Shown: positions 1-11,297, counted from the stretch's first letter. The stretch is DNA of 64,000 nt from an uncultured Actinomycetes bacterium (GCA_903863015.1 CAIPAI010000029.1:62001-126000), one strand, 5' to 3'. The notes: a model not told the origin generated them from the sequence alone. A program made the numbers and translations.

Positions 1-1
1 A

Positions 2-697
2 CTCAATCCTGCCTGGCGCGTATTGGAGGCCGTGGAAGATGTGGCACGCCACGTAGATCTTGGAAAAGGCAGGGAGTTGTCAGCTTCACAGCTCTGCGAA
101 CGGCTTGGGTTTGGCTCCGATGCACAATGGACTCCGGTCCGAGATCTTTCAGGTGGTGAGCGCCGCCGACTTCAGTTGACTCGTATTTTGATGGCCGGTC
201 CAAACGTGCTCTTTCTCGATGAGCCCACAAATGATTTCGATGTAGAAACACTTTCATCGCTCGAAGATCTACTCGATGGATTCGTAGGAACACTTATGGT
301 GGTCTCGCATGATCGCTACTTCCTCGAGCGAGTGTGCGACACGATGTTTGGTATTTTCGGAGACGGCACGAGCCATGATTTGCCTCGGGGCATTGACCAA
401 TACTTGGAAATCAGAAAAGAAATTGAAGCTAAGTCTCCAAACACTTCAAGTTTGTCTATGGGTTCTTCGGGTAGTGGCGCGCCAAAGTCCGCGGCTGAGG
501 AACGTGCCGCCAAGAAAGAGCGAGAGAAAGTTGAACGCCAATTAGCCAAGTTGGATAAGGAACTTAAGCAGTTGCATCTGGATATGGCAGAAGCTAGTAC
601 TGATTATCCTCGACTTGCTGAGCTCACAGAAGAACTTCGTATCAAAGAGAAATCGGTTAACGAGCTTGAAGAACTTTGGTTAACACTCTCTGATTAA
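2..697 (+). CDS. ABC-F family ATPase, C-terminal part (5' end outside window)
   Basis: The reading frame is open from base 2, so only the second nucleotide-binding domain and tail are present. Visible are the ABC signature LSGGE (about nt 146-160), a Walker B LFLDEP (about nt 210-227) followed by TND, and the H-loop VSHDRYF (about nt 301-321). After these comes a charged stretch rich in Lys and Glu that looks like the C-terminal coiled coil of Uup-type ABC-F proteins. ABC-F proteins are soluble and act on the ribosome or, for Uup, on branched DNA; they are not transporters. No membrane segment is seen. The exact subfamily cannot be assigned without the N-terminal half and linker. The gene converges on a MarR gene with an 8-bp gap. 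Confidence 0.9.
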   Translation, partial: LNPAWRVLEAVEDVARHVDLGKGRELSASQLCERLGFGSDAQWTPVRDLSGGERRRLQLTRILMAGPNVLFLDEPTNDFDVETLSSLEDLLDGFVGTLMVVSHDRYFLERVCDTMFGIFGDGTSHDLPRGIDQYLEIRKEIEAKSPNTSSLSMGSSGSGAPKSAAEERAAKKEREKVERQLAKLDKELKQLHLDMAEASTDYPRLAELTEELRIKEKSVNELEELWLTLSD

Positions 698-705
698 GAA
701 AGTAT

Positions 706-1227
706 CTACTCGCCCTCAGAAATATCATCTAGCGGGCTTAGCAAGGCGCTCAACAGAATGATCATTTCGCGACGCTGGCGTTCATCTAGTGCGCTGAGCA
801 GTCGTTCTTCTCCGGAGAGTAATACTTCGAGGGCCGAGTCAACATGCTTCTTTCCGGCAGGAGTCAATCGTACGAAGACCACACGCTTATCGCTCTCGTG
901 CGGACGACGTTCCACGAGGCCCAGTTCGGTGAGTTTGTCGACGCGATTTGTCATCGTTCCGCTGGTTACTAAATTTTCGGTGAGCAATGTGCCCACCGAA
1001 AGTTCGTATGGTGCACCGGCTCGTCGTAGCGCCGCGAGTACGTCGAAGGCCCAGGTCTCTAATCCTTGGCTTTCAAATGCGCTCCGTCTGGCAATATCTA
1101 AATGGCGAGCGATGCGAGTGATTCGGGAGAGCACCTCTAAAGCAGAGACATCAAGGTCGGGTCGTTCACGCTTCCAGGCGGCCACAATTTGATCGACCTG
1201 GTCTCGTGGTTCCAGCGGCGCTTCCAT
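706..1227 (-). CDS. MarR-family transcriptional regulator
   Basis: A 173-residue winged-helix protein. The recognition region reads like MarR (TSGTMTNRVDKLTELGLVERR, then a DKR wing and LTPAGKKHVD). I chose the ATG at 1227; an in-frame TTG at 1254 would add nine residues that look unrelated to the fold. MarR proteins are usually dimeric repressors released by small phenolic ligands or oxidants. The target is unknown: the gene stands alone, with the ABC-F gene converging on its 3' end and tRNA-Gln beginning about 100 bp from its start on the other strand. Family assignment is firm; ligand and regulon are not known. Confidence 0.88.
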   Translation of the reverse strand: MEAPLEPRDQVDQIVAAWKRERPDLDVSALEVLSRITRIARHLDIARRSAFESQGLETWAFDVLAALRRAGAPYELSVGTLLTENLVTSGTMTNRVDKLTELGLVERRPHESDKRVVFVRLTPAGKKHVDSALEVLLSGEERLLSALDERQRREMIILLSALLSPLDDISEGE

Positions 1228-1286
1228 ATCCCTATTCAACCGCGTGCCGGGCAAAGGCCGCCAATAAGGGCTCCCCGCGCCGACAA

Positions 1287-1317
1287 TTGCGCTGAAATTT
1301 GAAGATTTGGCTAAATA
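1287..1317 (+). promoter_or_regulatory. possible promoter of tRNA-Gln
   Basis: TTGCGC (1287-1292) and TAAATA (1312-1317) are separated by 19 bp, or by 18 bp if CTAAAT is the -10. Transcription would start about 8 bases before the tRNA. The match is modest. Confidence 0.3.
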
Positions 1318-1332
1318 CGGGAGAATTCAGGT

Positions 1333-1404
1333 TCCGCCATTGTGTAGTGGCTAGCACGACGGCCTTTGAAGCCGTAAGTCCAGGATCGATACCTGGTGGC
1401 GGAG
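1333..1404 (+). tRNA. tRNA-Gln (anticodon UUG)
   Basis: A full cloverleaf can be drawn. The acceptor strands TCCGCCA (1333-1339) and TGGCGGA (1397-1403) pair over seven bases. The anticodon arm ACGGC-CTTTGAA-GCCGT puts TTG at positions 34-36. The T arm is CCAGG-ATCGATA-CCTGG (1380-1396), and G1404 is the discriminator base. CCA is not encoded. The gene lies 35 bases upstream of the glmU start on the same strand. Confidence 0.93.
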
Positions 1405-1438
1405 CGCAGGATCCCGCCGAAGAGAGGGGACCGGAGCA

Positions 1439-2854
1439 GTGCCCGAAGTGACGGCAAGCGCTCTGATCTTGGCAGCCGGAGAAGGTACCCGGATGAAATC
1501 TGCCACTCCTAAAGTGCTCCATTCCATTCTCGGGAAATCCATGGTGGAGCGCGTCCTCGATGCACTGCCAGTAACAAAAGCCACTGTGGTCGTTGTCGGC
1601 TCCGGCCGTGAAGCAGTTGAAAACGAGTTGGCGCGCGTTGCGCCGAGTGTTTCTACCGTTTTTCAAGAAGAACGCGGCGGAACTGGGCACGCAACCCGTC
1701 TTGCAATGTCAGCATTTGCCGAGCTTGCTGACGATGATGTCATCCTCGTTCTCGGTTCAGATACGCCACTATTGCGCCGTGAAAGCATTGCAGCTTTCAT
1801 TACACAATCGCTGGGGTTTGCCGCAGCGGTGATGACTGCGCATGTCCCGCAACCATTTGGATACGGAAGAATTATTCGCGACGCCAATCACGAATTCACT
1901 GCAATCACTGAAGAGAAAGATGCAAGCGAAGCGGAGCGAGAGATTTCAGAGATCAACTCTGGGATATACCTTTTTCAAAAAGGAGCGCTTTCTTCGGCGC
2001 TCGCCCAGCTTTCACGCAACAACGCACAAGGTGAGGAGTACCTCACTGATGTGCTTTCTATCCTGCGTGGCGAAGGTAAGCCAGTGGCTGCCTTCTCAAT
2101 TGCAGACTTCCGTGAAATCCTTGGGGTGAATGACCGAGGTCAATTAAGCGAATGTGGGGATATCTTGCGTAATCGCATTAATGATGAGCTCATGAAGGCT
2201 GGGGTCACCATTGTTGACCCGGCAAGTACCTGGGTAGAAGAGGGCGTGGAAATCGCCTCAGATGTCACGCTCCTGCCTGGCACCTGGCTTACCGGGAGTA
2301 CAAAGATTTTTAGCGGCGCTGTGATTGGTCCACGAACGAGCCTGCACTCCTGCACTGTTGAGAGTGGTGCGAAGGTGAGTGAATCCACGTGCGATCAGGC
2401 TTACATTGGCGAAGGCGCGAGCGTCGGTCCCTATACCTACCTCCGTCCAGGCACAGTGCTGGGCCCACGCGCTAAGGCAGGAGCCTTCGTAGAGATCAAA
2501 AACTCCACCATTGGCCCAGACTCCAAGGTGCCGCACCTCTCCTACGTGGGGGATGCTCAGATCGGTGAAGGTTCCAACATTGGGGCGGCCACCGTCTTCG
2601 TCAATTACGACGGCGTAGAGAAGCACCGCACGCAGATCGGTGATCACGTTCGAATTGGCAGCGACACCATGTTGGTGGCCCCGGTCACCATCGGGGACGG
2701 TGCCTACACGGCAGCTGGCTCTGTCATCACCGAAGATGTACCGGCTGGCGCCATGGGCGTGGGTCGGGCCAAGCAGCGAAATGTCTTGGAGTGGGTGCTC
2801 CGTAAGCGTCCAGGAAGTAAGAGCGCGGACGCCGCGTCGCGTGCTCGCGAATAG
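1439..2854 (+). CDS. glmU: Bifunctional GlmU: N-acetylglucosamine-1-phosphate uridyltransferase / glucosamine-1-phosphate acetyltransferase
   Basis: GlmU makes UDP-GlcNAc for peptidoglycan in two steps: acetylation of glucosamine-1-phosphate, then uridylyl transfer. The 471-residue protein has the N-terminal nucleotidyltransferase signature LAAGEGTRMKS (about residues 12-22). From about residue 245 it shows a left-handed beta-helix of hexapeptide repeats, including the conserved YLRPGTVLG and VNYDGVEKHRT stretches of the acetyltransferase site. Length is normal for the family. The start is GTG 1439, preceded by a clear Shine-Dalgarno AGAGGGGA at 1421-1430. The gene follows tRNA-Gln and precedes prs, an order common in bacteria. 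Confidence 0.97.
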   Translation: MPEVTASALILAAGEGTRMKSATPKVLHSILGKSMVERVLDALPVTKATVVVVGSGREAVENELARVAPSVSTVFQEERGGTGHATRLAMSAFAELADDDVILVLGSDTPLLRRESIAAFITQSLGFAAAVMTAHVPQPFGYGRIIRDANHEFTAITEEKDASEAEREISEINSGIYLFQKGALSSALAQLSRNNAQGEEYLTDVLSILRGEGKPVAAFSIADFREILGVNDRGQLSECGDILRNRINDELMKAGVTIVDPASTWVEEGVEIASDVTLLPGTWLTGSTKIFSGAVIGPRTSLHSCTVESGAKVSESTCDQAYIGEGASVGPYTYLRPGTVLGPRAKAGAFVEIKNSTIGPDSKVPHLSYVGDAQIGEGSNIGAATVFVNYDGVEKHRTQIGDHVRIGSDTMLVAPVTIGDGAYTAAGSVITEDVPAGAMGVGRAKQRNVLEWVLRKRPGSKSADAASRARE

Positions 2855-2912
2855 GGCGTAGGAAACGGTACGGTCTGACTATCCGATTGATGAAGCCGGT
2901 AGAGGGAGATTG

Positions 2913-3893
2913 ATGGGCGAGATCAGGTTATCTTCCGAAAAGCGTTTACGACTTTTCACTGGTCGTGGTTATCCGGAGCTAGCTCAAGAAGTCGCTGATC
3001 AATTGGGAATTCCGCTCACCCCCACTTCTGCGTACGACTTTGCTAACGGAGAGATTTTCGTTCGATTCGAAGAGAGCGTTCGCGGTTGCGATGCCTTCGT
3101 TATTCAAAGCCACACCGAGCCATTAAATAAGCAGATCATGGAACAACTCATCATGGTCGATGCACTTAAGCGGGCCTCCGCTAAACGCATTACCGTTGTT
3201 GTTCCGTTCTACGGATATGCGCGCCAAGATAAAAAGCATCGCGGCCGTGAACCTATTTCAGCACGTCTCATTGCTGACCTCTTCAAGACCGCTGGTGCTG
3301 ATCGCTTGATGACGGTGGATCTCCATACCGCGCAGATCCAAGGCTTCTTTGATGGCCCTGTAGATCACCTTTTTGCGCTCCCTTTGCTCACTAATTACGT
3401 AGGTAGCAAGGTTGATCGCTCACGTCTGACCATCGTTTCGCCTGACTCGGGTCGCGTGCGCGTTGCTGAACGTTGGAGCGATTTGCTTGGTGGTTGCCCT
3501 ATCGCTTTCATTCACAAGACTCGTGATCCCCTGATTCCCAATGAAGCAGTCGTAGGTCGAGTGGTGGGTGATGTTGCTGGGCGCACCTGTGTTGTCATCG
3601 ACGACATGATTGATACTGCTGGCACCATCACCAAAGCCGTAGATGCGCTCATCGACGCCGGCGCCACTGAAGTCTTGGTTGCTGCCACCCACGCCGTACT
3701 CTCCGGACCGGCCGTTGAACGCCTGAAGAGCTCGAAGGTTGCGGAAGTGGTTATCACTAATACCTTGCCCACCTCAGATGCCAACAAGTTCGACAAGCTC
3801 ACCATTCTCTCGATCGCCCCCCTCTTGGCTCGGGCGATCAAAGAGGTCTTCGAGGATGGGTCGGTCACCTCCCTCTTCGATGGCCACTCCTAA
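2913..3893 (+). CDS. prs: Ribose-phosphate pyrophosphokinase (PRPP synthetase)
   Basis: The enzyme transfers pyrophosphate from ATP to ribose-5-phosphate, giving PRPP for nucleotide, His and Trp synthesis. The 326-residue product shows the class I pattern: an N-terminal FTGRGYPELA segment, the metal-binding VDLHTAQIQGFFD stretch, and the PRPP-binding loop VVIDDMIDTAGT (about residues 227-238). The start is taken as ATG 2913, with Shine-Dalgarno AGAGGGAG at 2901-2908; a TTG one codon earlier is also possible. It lies 58 bases after glmU and is probably co-transcribed with it. Confidence 0.97.
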   Translation: MGEIRLSSEKRLRLFTGRGYPELAQEVADQLGIPLTPTSAYDFANGEIFVRFEESVRGCDAFVIQSHTEPLNKQIMEQLIMVDALKRASAKRITVVVPFYGYARQDKKHRGREPISARLIADLFKTAGADRLMTVDLHTAQIQGFFDGPVDHLFALPLLTNYVGSKVDRSRLTIVSPDSGRVRVAERWSDLLGGCPIAFIHKTRDPLIPNEAVVGRVVGDVAGRTCVVIDDMIDTAGTITKAVDALIDAGATEVLVAATHAVLSGPAVERLKSSKVAEVVITNTLPTSDANKFDKLTILSIAPLLARAIKEVFEDGSVTSLFDGHS

Positions 3894-3969
3894 CACCTAC
3901 TCCCGAACCGCTTGAGCCGGGCGAAACACCCAGATTTCTCCCCGACCCCTAGCCTGAGGTAAGTTTTGG

Positions 3970-3996
3970 CTCGCTCCGGCGAGGGGGTTTAACCCC
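3970..3996 (+). other. Two adjacent hairpins in the leader between prs and rplY
   Basis: Directly abutting inverted repeats: CTCGC-TCCG-GCGAG (3970-3983), then GGGG-TTTAA-CCCC (3984-3996). No T-tract follows, so this does not look like an ordinary intrinsic terminator of prs. It may be a structured 5' leader of the L25 mRNA, or a processing site. Confidence 0.4.
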
Positions 3997-4054
3997 GTAA
4001 TCGACGAGATCCCTCCTGGTGCGCTTATTGTCACCGAGTTGAAGGAGAGATCAG

Positions 4055-4654
4055 ATGGCTGAAATCAGCATCGCCGCCACCATCCGTAATGAATTTGGCA
4101 AGGGCGCCGCGCGCCGTGCCCGTCGCGATGGTCTCGTTCCCGCTGTTATCTACGGCCACGGCAGCACCCCACGCCACGTCACCCTTCCTGCTCACCAACT
4201 CATGTTGGCGCTTAAGGCACATAACGTCTTGCTCGATCTACAACTCGAAGGCGGCGCGCAACTCGTGCTTCCTAAATCAGTTGTTCGTCACGCCATCAAA
4301 AACTCCATCGAGCATGTGGACTTCATCGAAGTTCGTCGCGGCGAGAAGGTCATCATCGACATCGCCGTTCACACTGCTGGCGATGCAGATCGCGATGGCA
4401 TTTTGGAACACGTCAACAACACCATCTCAGTGCGCGCCGAAGCGACTGCAATTCCTACCGAGCTCATCCTCGATATTCAGGGATTGAAGATCGGTCACTC
4501 GAAGTACGCCTCTGATGTAGTACTTCCTGCCGGCGTTGAACTCGTTTCAGCACCAGACACCATCATCGTGCACTTGGCAGATAAGCCAACCCATGACGAG
4601 CCATCTGCCCCGGCTCCAACTGACGTGGCACCTGCGGCTCCTGCAGCTGAATGA
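4055..4654 (+). CDS. rplY: 50S ribosomal protein L25 (TL5/Ctc long form)
   Basis: L25 binds 5S rRNA in the large ribosomal subunit; the long TL5/Ctc form carries an extra C-terminal beta domain and is linked to general stress in Bacillus. The 199-residue protein starts with the L25 core (MAEISIAATIRNEFGKG..., then a YGHG segment). It continues into the CTC domain from about residue 100 and ends in a low-complexity Ala/Pro tail. The start is ATG 4055 with Shine-Dalgarno GAAGGAGAGA just upstream. The stop overlaps the start of pth as ATGA, indicating translational coupling; rplY-pth is a common bacterial pair. Confidence 0.96.
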   Translation: MAEISIAATIRNEFGKGAARRARRDGLVPAVIYGHGSTPRHVTLPAHQLMLALKAHNVLLDLQLEGGAQLVLPKSVVRHAIKNSIEHVDFIEVRRGEKVIIDIAVHTAGDADRDGILEHVNNTISVRAEATAIPTELILDIQGLKIGHSKYASDVVLPAGVELVSAPDTIIVHLADKPTHDEPSAPAPTDVAPAAPAAE

Positions 4655-5232
4655 CCGAACGCTGGCTGATTCTTGGATTAGGTAATCCTGGTCCGGAATA
4701 CGCCAACACGCGACACAACATCGGGTATCTCGTTGTTGAGGAAATCGCGAAAAGAGTGTCAGGTTCATTTGTTTCGCATAAAGCTCGTGCGGATGTACTC
4801 GAAGGTCGCCTCGGTGTCGGAATTGATGCACCGTCATTGATCCTTGCCAAGGCGAAGAGTTACATGAATGAATCAGGTGGGCCAGGCAAGGCGCTCGCAG
4901 ATTTTTATAAGACTCCACTTGATCACATCGTCGTTGTTCATGATGAGTTGGATCTGCCATTTGAAAGTATTCGTACCAAGCTTGGTGGAGGGGATAACGG
5001 CCATAACGGGCTCAAAAGCCTTACCAAGTCTCTCGGCGGGCCAGGATATTTGAGGATTCGTATGGGGATCGGCCGACCACAAGGGCGCCAGGATCCAGCA
5101 GATTTCGTATTAAAGCCATTTAGTACGGACGAACGAAAGGTACTTTCACTCTTCATTGATCGCGGTGGAGATGCGGTTGAAAGTTTGCTCACACGAGGAC
5201 TCGAAGAGACGCAACAACGCTTTAACGATTGA
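4651..5232 (+). CDS. pth: Peptidyl-tRNA hydrolase
   Basis: Pth releases peptidyl groups from tRNAs that drop off the ribosome. The 193-residue product carries the family signatures: LGNPGPEYANTRHNIG, with catalytic His at residue 22; HDELDLPF, with the conserved Asp near residue 98; and a GGGDNGHNGLKS loop. Length and order of motifs are standard. The start ATG 4651 overlaps the rplY stop by four bases. mfd follows after 15 bases. Confidence 0.97.
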   Translation: MTERWLILGLGNPGPEYANTRHNIGYLVVEEIAKRVSGSFVSHKARADVLEGRLGVGIDAPSLILAKAKSYMNESGGPGKALADFYKTPLDHIVVVHDELDLPFESIRTKLGGGDNGHNGLKSLTKSLGGPGYLRIRMGIGRPQGRQDPADFVLKPFSTDERKVLSLFIDRGGDAVESLLTRGLEETQQRFND

Positions 5233-5247
5233 TGAGAGGGGGTCGAC

Positions 5248-8200
5248 GTGCAGCTCCGTGAGTGGGTAGCTCCTCGTTTGGGTGAACTTCCAGAGACTCG
5301 TCAAGCAACTATTGCGGTCGATCCCGCATTGGCACCCTTTATCGCGGCTTCCCGTGAGGAGCCTCTGCTTGTTGTGTATGCCACTGGTCGTGAGGCCGAC
5401 GAAGCATTAAATGCTTTGAACTACTTAAGGCCTGGCGAAGTTTCGCTCTTTCCGGCTTGGGAGACGCTGCCACACGAGCGACTCTCTCCGCGCGCTGATA
5501 CCGTCGGCCGCCGCCTCACGACCTTACGCGCACTCAAGCAGGGGGCGCTCGAATCGCGAATTATTGTCACCACAATTCGCGCACTCGTTGCTCCGATTGT
5601 GTCAGGGCTCGGTGATGTGGCACCTATCGAATTCACGGTAGGCAGTGTCATGGATATGTCGGCGATGGTCGAAAGACTTATCGAGGGAGGATATTCGCGA
5701 GTAGATCTCGTGGAAAAACGTGGAGAGTTTGCTGTCCGCGGCGGAATCGTAGATCTCTTCTCTCCACTATATGAGCACCCCATGCGTATCGAATTCTGGG
5801 GAGACAGCATCGAAGAAGTGAGATACTTCAGCGTTGCAGACCAACGCTCTATAGATTCCACTCGAGAAGTGCATGTGGCGCCCCCTTGTCGTGAGTTAGC
5901 GCTCACGGAGAGCGTTCGAAGGCGAGCTGCGGATTTGCTCACCGAGCACCCCGAGTTCTCTGAAATATTGGAGAAGCTAAGTCTAGGTATTGCTATTGAA
6001 GGCATGGAAGCTTTTGCGCCAGCACTTGTTGACAACTTCGTTTTACTTCTCGATCTCATTCCAGCTGACGCCACGGTCTTACTCGTAGAACCCGAGAGAA
6101 TCCGTACACGCGCTGCTGATCTCTTTGCTACAAGTAAAGAATTCCTGGAAGCTGCATGGCTTAACGCGGCTGCAGGAAATATCCGACCCATTGATTTCGG
6201 AGCTACTGCATATCGCGAATTAGAAATGGTGAGCGCTCACGCTGGTGTGTTAGGAATGAAATGGTGGGAGCTCTCTCCGTTCGCGAGTGACTTTGATGGG
6301 CTGGCTATTCCAAGTGAAGAGTTGCCTTTCTTCAGGGGAGACACAGACGCCCTCACCGTCCGAATTCAAGATGCAATTACGGCCAAGAAATCTGTAGTTA
6401 TCTCGAGCGCGGGTATCGGTACTGTGCATCGCTTCGATGAGTTGCTCAGAGAGCATGACCTCCCGAGTCGGGTGAGCGACGACCTTGTATTCGATACAAA
6501 TGTTGTTCAGCTTATTCACTCACCGATCAATCGTGGATTTTCATTGAAAGATCTCCTCTTCCTGACAGAAGCCGAGATTTCTTCGCAGAAGAGCAGTACA
6601 AGGGATATGCGCAAGCTTCCCTCTAAACGGCGAGATGTCATCGATCCGCTTGACTTGAAGCCTGGCGATTACGTAGTTCATGAACAGCACGGCGTTGGTC
6701 AATTTGTGGAGATGGTGCAACGACCAGTCTCCGGAGGCACGCGTGAGTATTTAGTTATTGAGTACGCCGCGAGCAAACGCGGGCAACCAGGGGATCGACT
6801 CTTTGTCCCCACCGAGTCACTTGACCAGATCAGTCGATATGTCGGCGGCGAAGCACCGTCCGTCCATCGATTAGGCGGTTCGGATTGGCAGAAAGCCAAG
6901 GGGCGGGCGCGTAAAGCAGTCAAAGAAATCGCCGGCGAACTCATACGACTCTATGCAGCACGTACGAGCGCTCCCGGTTTTGCTTTTTCACCCGATACTC
7001 CTTGGCAACGAGAGTTAGAAGATGCCTTCCCGTATCAGGAGACTCCAGATCAGTTGGCAACCATCAACGATGTGAAGGCAGATATGGAGCGCCCCATTCC
7101 GATGGATCGGGTGGTGTGTGGTGATGTGGGGTACGGAAAGACCGAGATTGCGGTCCGTGCGGCATTTAAGGCAGTGCAAGATGGAAAGCAGGTGGCCCTC
7201 TTAGTTCCGACCACACTCTTGGTAGCTCAACACGTGAATACTTTTCGCGAGCGATACTCAGGTTTTCCTATAAACCTTGCCGGTCTTTCTCGATTCGAAT
7301 CACCTAGCGAAGTTAAGGCAACCATCGCAGGGTTAGCTGCGGGCAGCATCGATATTGTTATCGGAACACATCGCTTGCTCTCGTCAGATGTGCAATTCAA
7401 GGATTTGGGTCTTGTCATTGTTGATGAAGAGCAGCGCTTCGGTGTGGAACATAAAGAGGCTCTTAAGAAATTACGAACCTATGTAGACGTACTCACTATG
7501 TCAGCTACCCCAATCCCACGAACTCTTGAAATGTCGATTGCCGGAATTCGAGAGATGTCGACGATTACGACGCCACCGGAAGAACGGCTTCCGATCCTTA
7601 CTTTCGTCGGTCCATACGATCCCAAACAACTCGTAGCTGCTATTCGTCGAGAACTATTGCGAGATGGCCAGGTTTTCTACGTACACAACAGGGTCGAATC
7701 TATCGACCGCGTCGCTCAGCACCTCCAAGAAATTGTTCCAGAAGCAAGAATTCGAGTCGCTCATGGTCAGATGAATGAAGATTTACTCGAAGATGTCATT
7801 GTCGGATTCTGGGAACGTGATTTTGATGTGCTTGTGTCGACTTCCATCATCGAAAGTGGCATCGATATTGCAAATGCGAATACGCTGATTGTGGAGCGGG
7901 CAGATCTCATGGGTTTGTCACAACTCCATCAACTTCGCGGACGGGTCGGCAGGGCGCGCGAACGTGCGTATGCGTACTTCCTGTATCCGGCAGAGAAGCC
8001 ACTTTCGGAAAATGCACATGATCGTTTGCGAACTATCGCAGCGCACACGGATTTAGGCTCCGGCATGTATGTGGCTATGAAAGATCTAGAAATTCGCGGT
8101 GCCGGAAATCTTCTCGGAGGCGAGCAATCCGGCCACATCGCTGATGTCGGCTTTGATCTATACATGCGCATGGTCGGTGAAGCGGTCTCGGAGTACAGGG

Positions 8201-8703
8201 GAACGACAATAGACGTGCAGGATTGCAAGATAGATTTGCCGGTAAATGCGCACATTCCACATGGCTATATCGATAGCCAAAAATTGCGGCTTGATATTTA
8301 TCGCAGACTGGCAGATGCCACCGAGTCGAGCGCGCAGGAGTTGAGGAGCGAATTACGTGATCGATATGGCGAAATTCCAGAGACCGTAGAGCGCCTTTTT
8401 GCCGTTGCCGCCTTGCGCCATCGAGCTAAGGGGTATGGCCTCCGCGAGATCGCGCTGGCTGGCAAGAGCGTGCGATTGGCCACTCTGGAGCTCCCAGATT
8501 CTGCCCAATTACGCGTAGCCAGGCTCTTTCCGGGGGCGACATACCGGGTCACCACCGAGACCCTCCTCGTGCCGATTTCGACCGGCACCCCCGGACTAGG
8601 CAATAATCTCCGTGACGAGGAAATCTTGGAGTGGGCCCACCGCCTGCTCGACGCTCTCCCCGTGGCACCACCACCAGCAACAGATGCACTAGCCACTTCC
8701 TGA
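5248..8703 (+). CDS. mfd: Transcription-repair coupling factor Mfd
   Basis: Mfd pushes RNA polymerase stalled at DNA lesions forward with an ATP-driven translocase and recruits UvrA. The 1151-residue protein is full length. It has an N-terminal UvrB-like region, then a CarD-like RNA polymerase interaction domain beginning near residue 470 (LKPGDYVVHEQHGVGQF). Translocase motifs follow: Walker A GDVGYGKTE near residue 626 and DEEQRFG near residue 725. Then come the RecG-like TRG region with QLRGRVGR and a C-terminal regulatory domain. The start is GTG 5248 with GAGAGGGGG upstream. The pth-mfd adjacency is a familiar order. Confidence 0.98.
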   Translation: MQLREWVAPRLGELPETRQATIAVDPALAPFIAASREEPLLVVYATGREADEALNALNYLRPGEVSLFPAWETLPHERLSPRADTVGRRLTTLRALKQGALESRIIVTTIRALVAPIVSGLGDVAPIEFTVGSVMDMSAMVERLIEGGYSRVDLVEKRGEFAVRGGIVDLFSPLYEHPMRIEFWGDSIEEVRYFSVADQRSIDSTREVHVAPPCRELALTESVRRRAADLLTEHPEFSEILEKLSLGIAIEGMEAFAPALVDNFVLLLDLIPADATVLLVEPERIRTRAADLFATSKEFLEAAWLNAAAGNIRPIDFGATAYRELEMVSAHAGVLGMKWWELSPFASDFDGLAIPSEELPFFRGDTDALTVRIQDAITAKKSVVISSAGIGTVHRFDELLREHDLPSRVSDDLVFDTNVVQLIHSPINRGFSLKDLLFLTEAEISSQKSSTRDMRKLPSKRRDVIDPLDLKPGDYVVHEQHGVGQFVEMVQRPVSGGTREYLVIEYAASKRGQPGDRLFVPTESLDQISRYVGGEAPSVHRLGGSDWQKAKGRARKAVKEIAGELIRLYAARTSAPGFAFSPDTPWQRELEDAFPYQETPDQLATINDVKADMERPIPMDRVVCGDVGYGKTEIAVRAAFKAVQDGKQVALLVPTTLLVAQHVNTFRERYSGFPINLAGLSRFESPSEVKATIAGLAAGSIDIVIGTHRLLSSDVQFKDLGLVIVDEEQRFGVEHKEALKKLRTYVDVLTMSATPIPRTLEMSIAGIREMSTITTPPEERLPILTFVGPYDPKQLVAAIRRELLRDGQVFYVHNRVESIDRVAQHLQEIVPEARIRVAHGQMNEDLLEDVIVGFWERDFDVLVSTSIIESGIDIANANTLIVERADLMGLSQLHQLRGRVGRARERAYAYFLYPAEKPLSENAHDRLRTIAAHTDLGSGMYVAMKDLEIRGAGNLLGGEQSGHIADVGFDLYMRMVGEAVSEYRGTTIDVQDCKIDLPVNAHIPHGYIDSQKLRLDIYRRLADATESSAQELRSELRDRYGEIPETVERLFAVAALRHRAKGYGLREIALAGKSVRLATLELPDSAQLRVARLFPGATYRVTTETLLVPISTGTPGLGNNLRDEEILEWAHRLLDALPVAPPPATDALATS

Positions 8704-8715
8704 AAGAGGTTTTTC

Positions 8716-9321
8716 ATGCGCCGCCTAGCACTTGCACTCGTATTACTTGTTGGAGTTGCTGGTTGTGCCTCAGATGTGGGCGTTGCTGCTCAGGTGGGTG
8801 AGAAGACGATCAAAATTGCGGAAGTACAAGCCAGCGTTAACAGCATCATCGCTCTCCGAAACAAATTGAAGTCCGCAGCGGACCCTAATATTTCAGATTT
8901 AAGCCGGGGCCAACTTCGATTCCATATGTTGTCGGCGCTGATTGACGATGTGGCGGCGCAGTTAAAGATTGTGGCCACTCCTGCAGAAATAGATGCCCGC
9001 AAGAAGGCGATTCGCGATCAACTCGGTGGCCAAGAAGCTGTAGACAAAGCCATGTCTGATGCAGGCATCGCGGCTGAAGATTTTTCACGCTATCTCACTG
9101 ACGTAATAATTGAAGACAAGGTAGGCGCGCTCTTAGCAGCTAATGCAGCAGCGGGTGCAGAAGGTGACGCCGCTCGCGGCGCTGCGATTCAAAACGCTAT
9201 TCGCACGGTGGCAAAGAGCCTTACCGTCAAGGTAAATCCGCGTTACGGAACTTGGGATGCTGAGAAGGTAGACGTCGTGCAATTAGATACCACTGGTGGT
9301 TCCGTATCACCTCTGGGTTAG
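8716..9321 (+). CDS. SurA N-terminal-domain-like lipoprotein
   Basis: A 201-residue exported lipoprotein. Residues 1-17 form a type II signal peptide with lipobox VAGC and lipidated Cys17. The rest is mostly helical and resembles the SurA/PrsA N-terminal chaperone domain, opening with AAQVGEKTIKIAEVQASVNSI. There is no parvulin isomerase domain after it. In actinobacteria such proteins commonly sit between mfd and mazG, as here (12 bp after mfd and 11 bp before mazG). A role as an extracytoplasmic folding helper is inferred from the fold only. Confidence 0.82.
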   Translation: MRRLALALVLLVGVAGCASDVGVAAQVGEKTIKIAEVQASVNSIIALRNKLKSAADPNISDLSRGQLRFHMLSALIDDVAAQLKIVATPAEIDARKKAIRDQLGGQEAVDKAMSDAGIAAEDFSRYLTDVIIEDKVGALLAANAAAGAEGDAARGAAIQNAIRTVAKSLTVKVNPRYGTWDAEKVDVVQLDTTGGSVSPLG

Positions 9322-9332
9322 GGCCTGCGAAA

Positions 9333-11265
<1,933 letters not shown>

Positions 11266-11285
11266 CGCCGCTTCGACTTCCGAGA

Positions 11286-11291
11286 TATCCT
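11286..11291 (+). promoter_or_regulatory. -10 element of a probable leaderless promoter for the FtsB-like gene
   Basis: TATCCT lies 6 bases before the ATG at 11298, which would place the transcription start at or next to the A of the start codon. No Shine-Dalgarno precedes this ATG. Confidence 0.45.
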
Positions 11292-11297
11292 GACTCA

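Noticed and set aside
5421-6191. 256-codon open frame on the minus strand
   Set aside because: It lies wholly inside mfd, whose protein sequence is conserved there; the translation is low-complexity Ser/Arg-rich and looks like a shadow frame.
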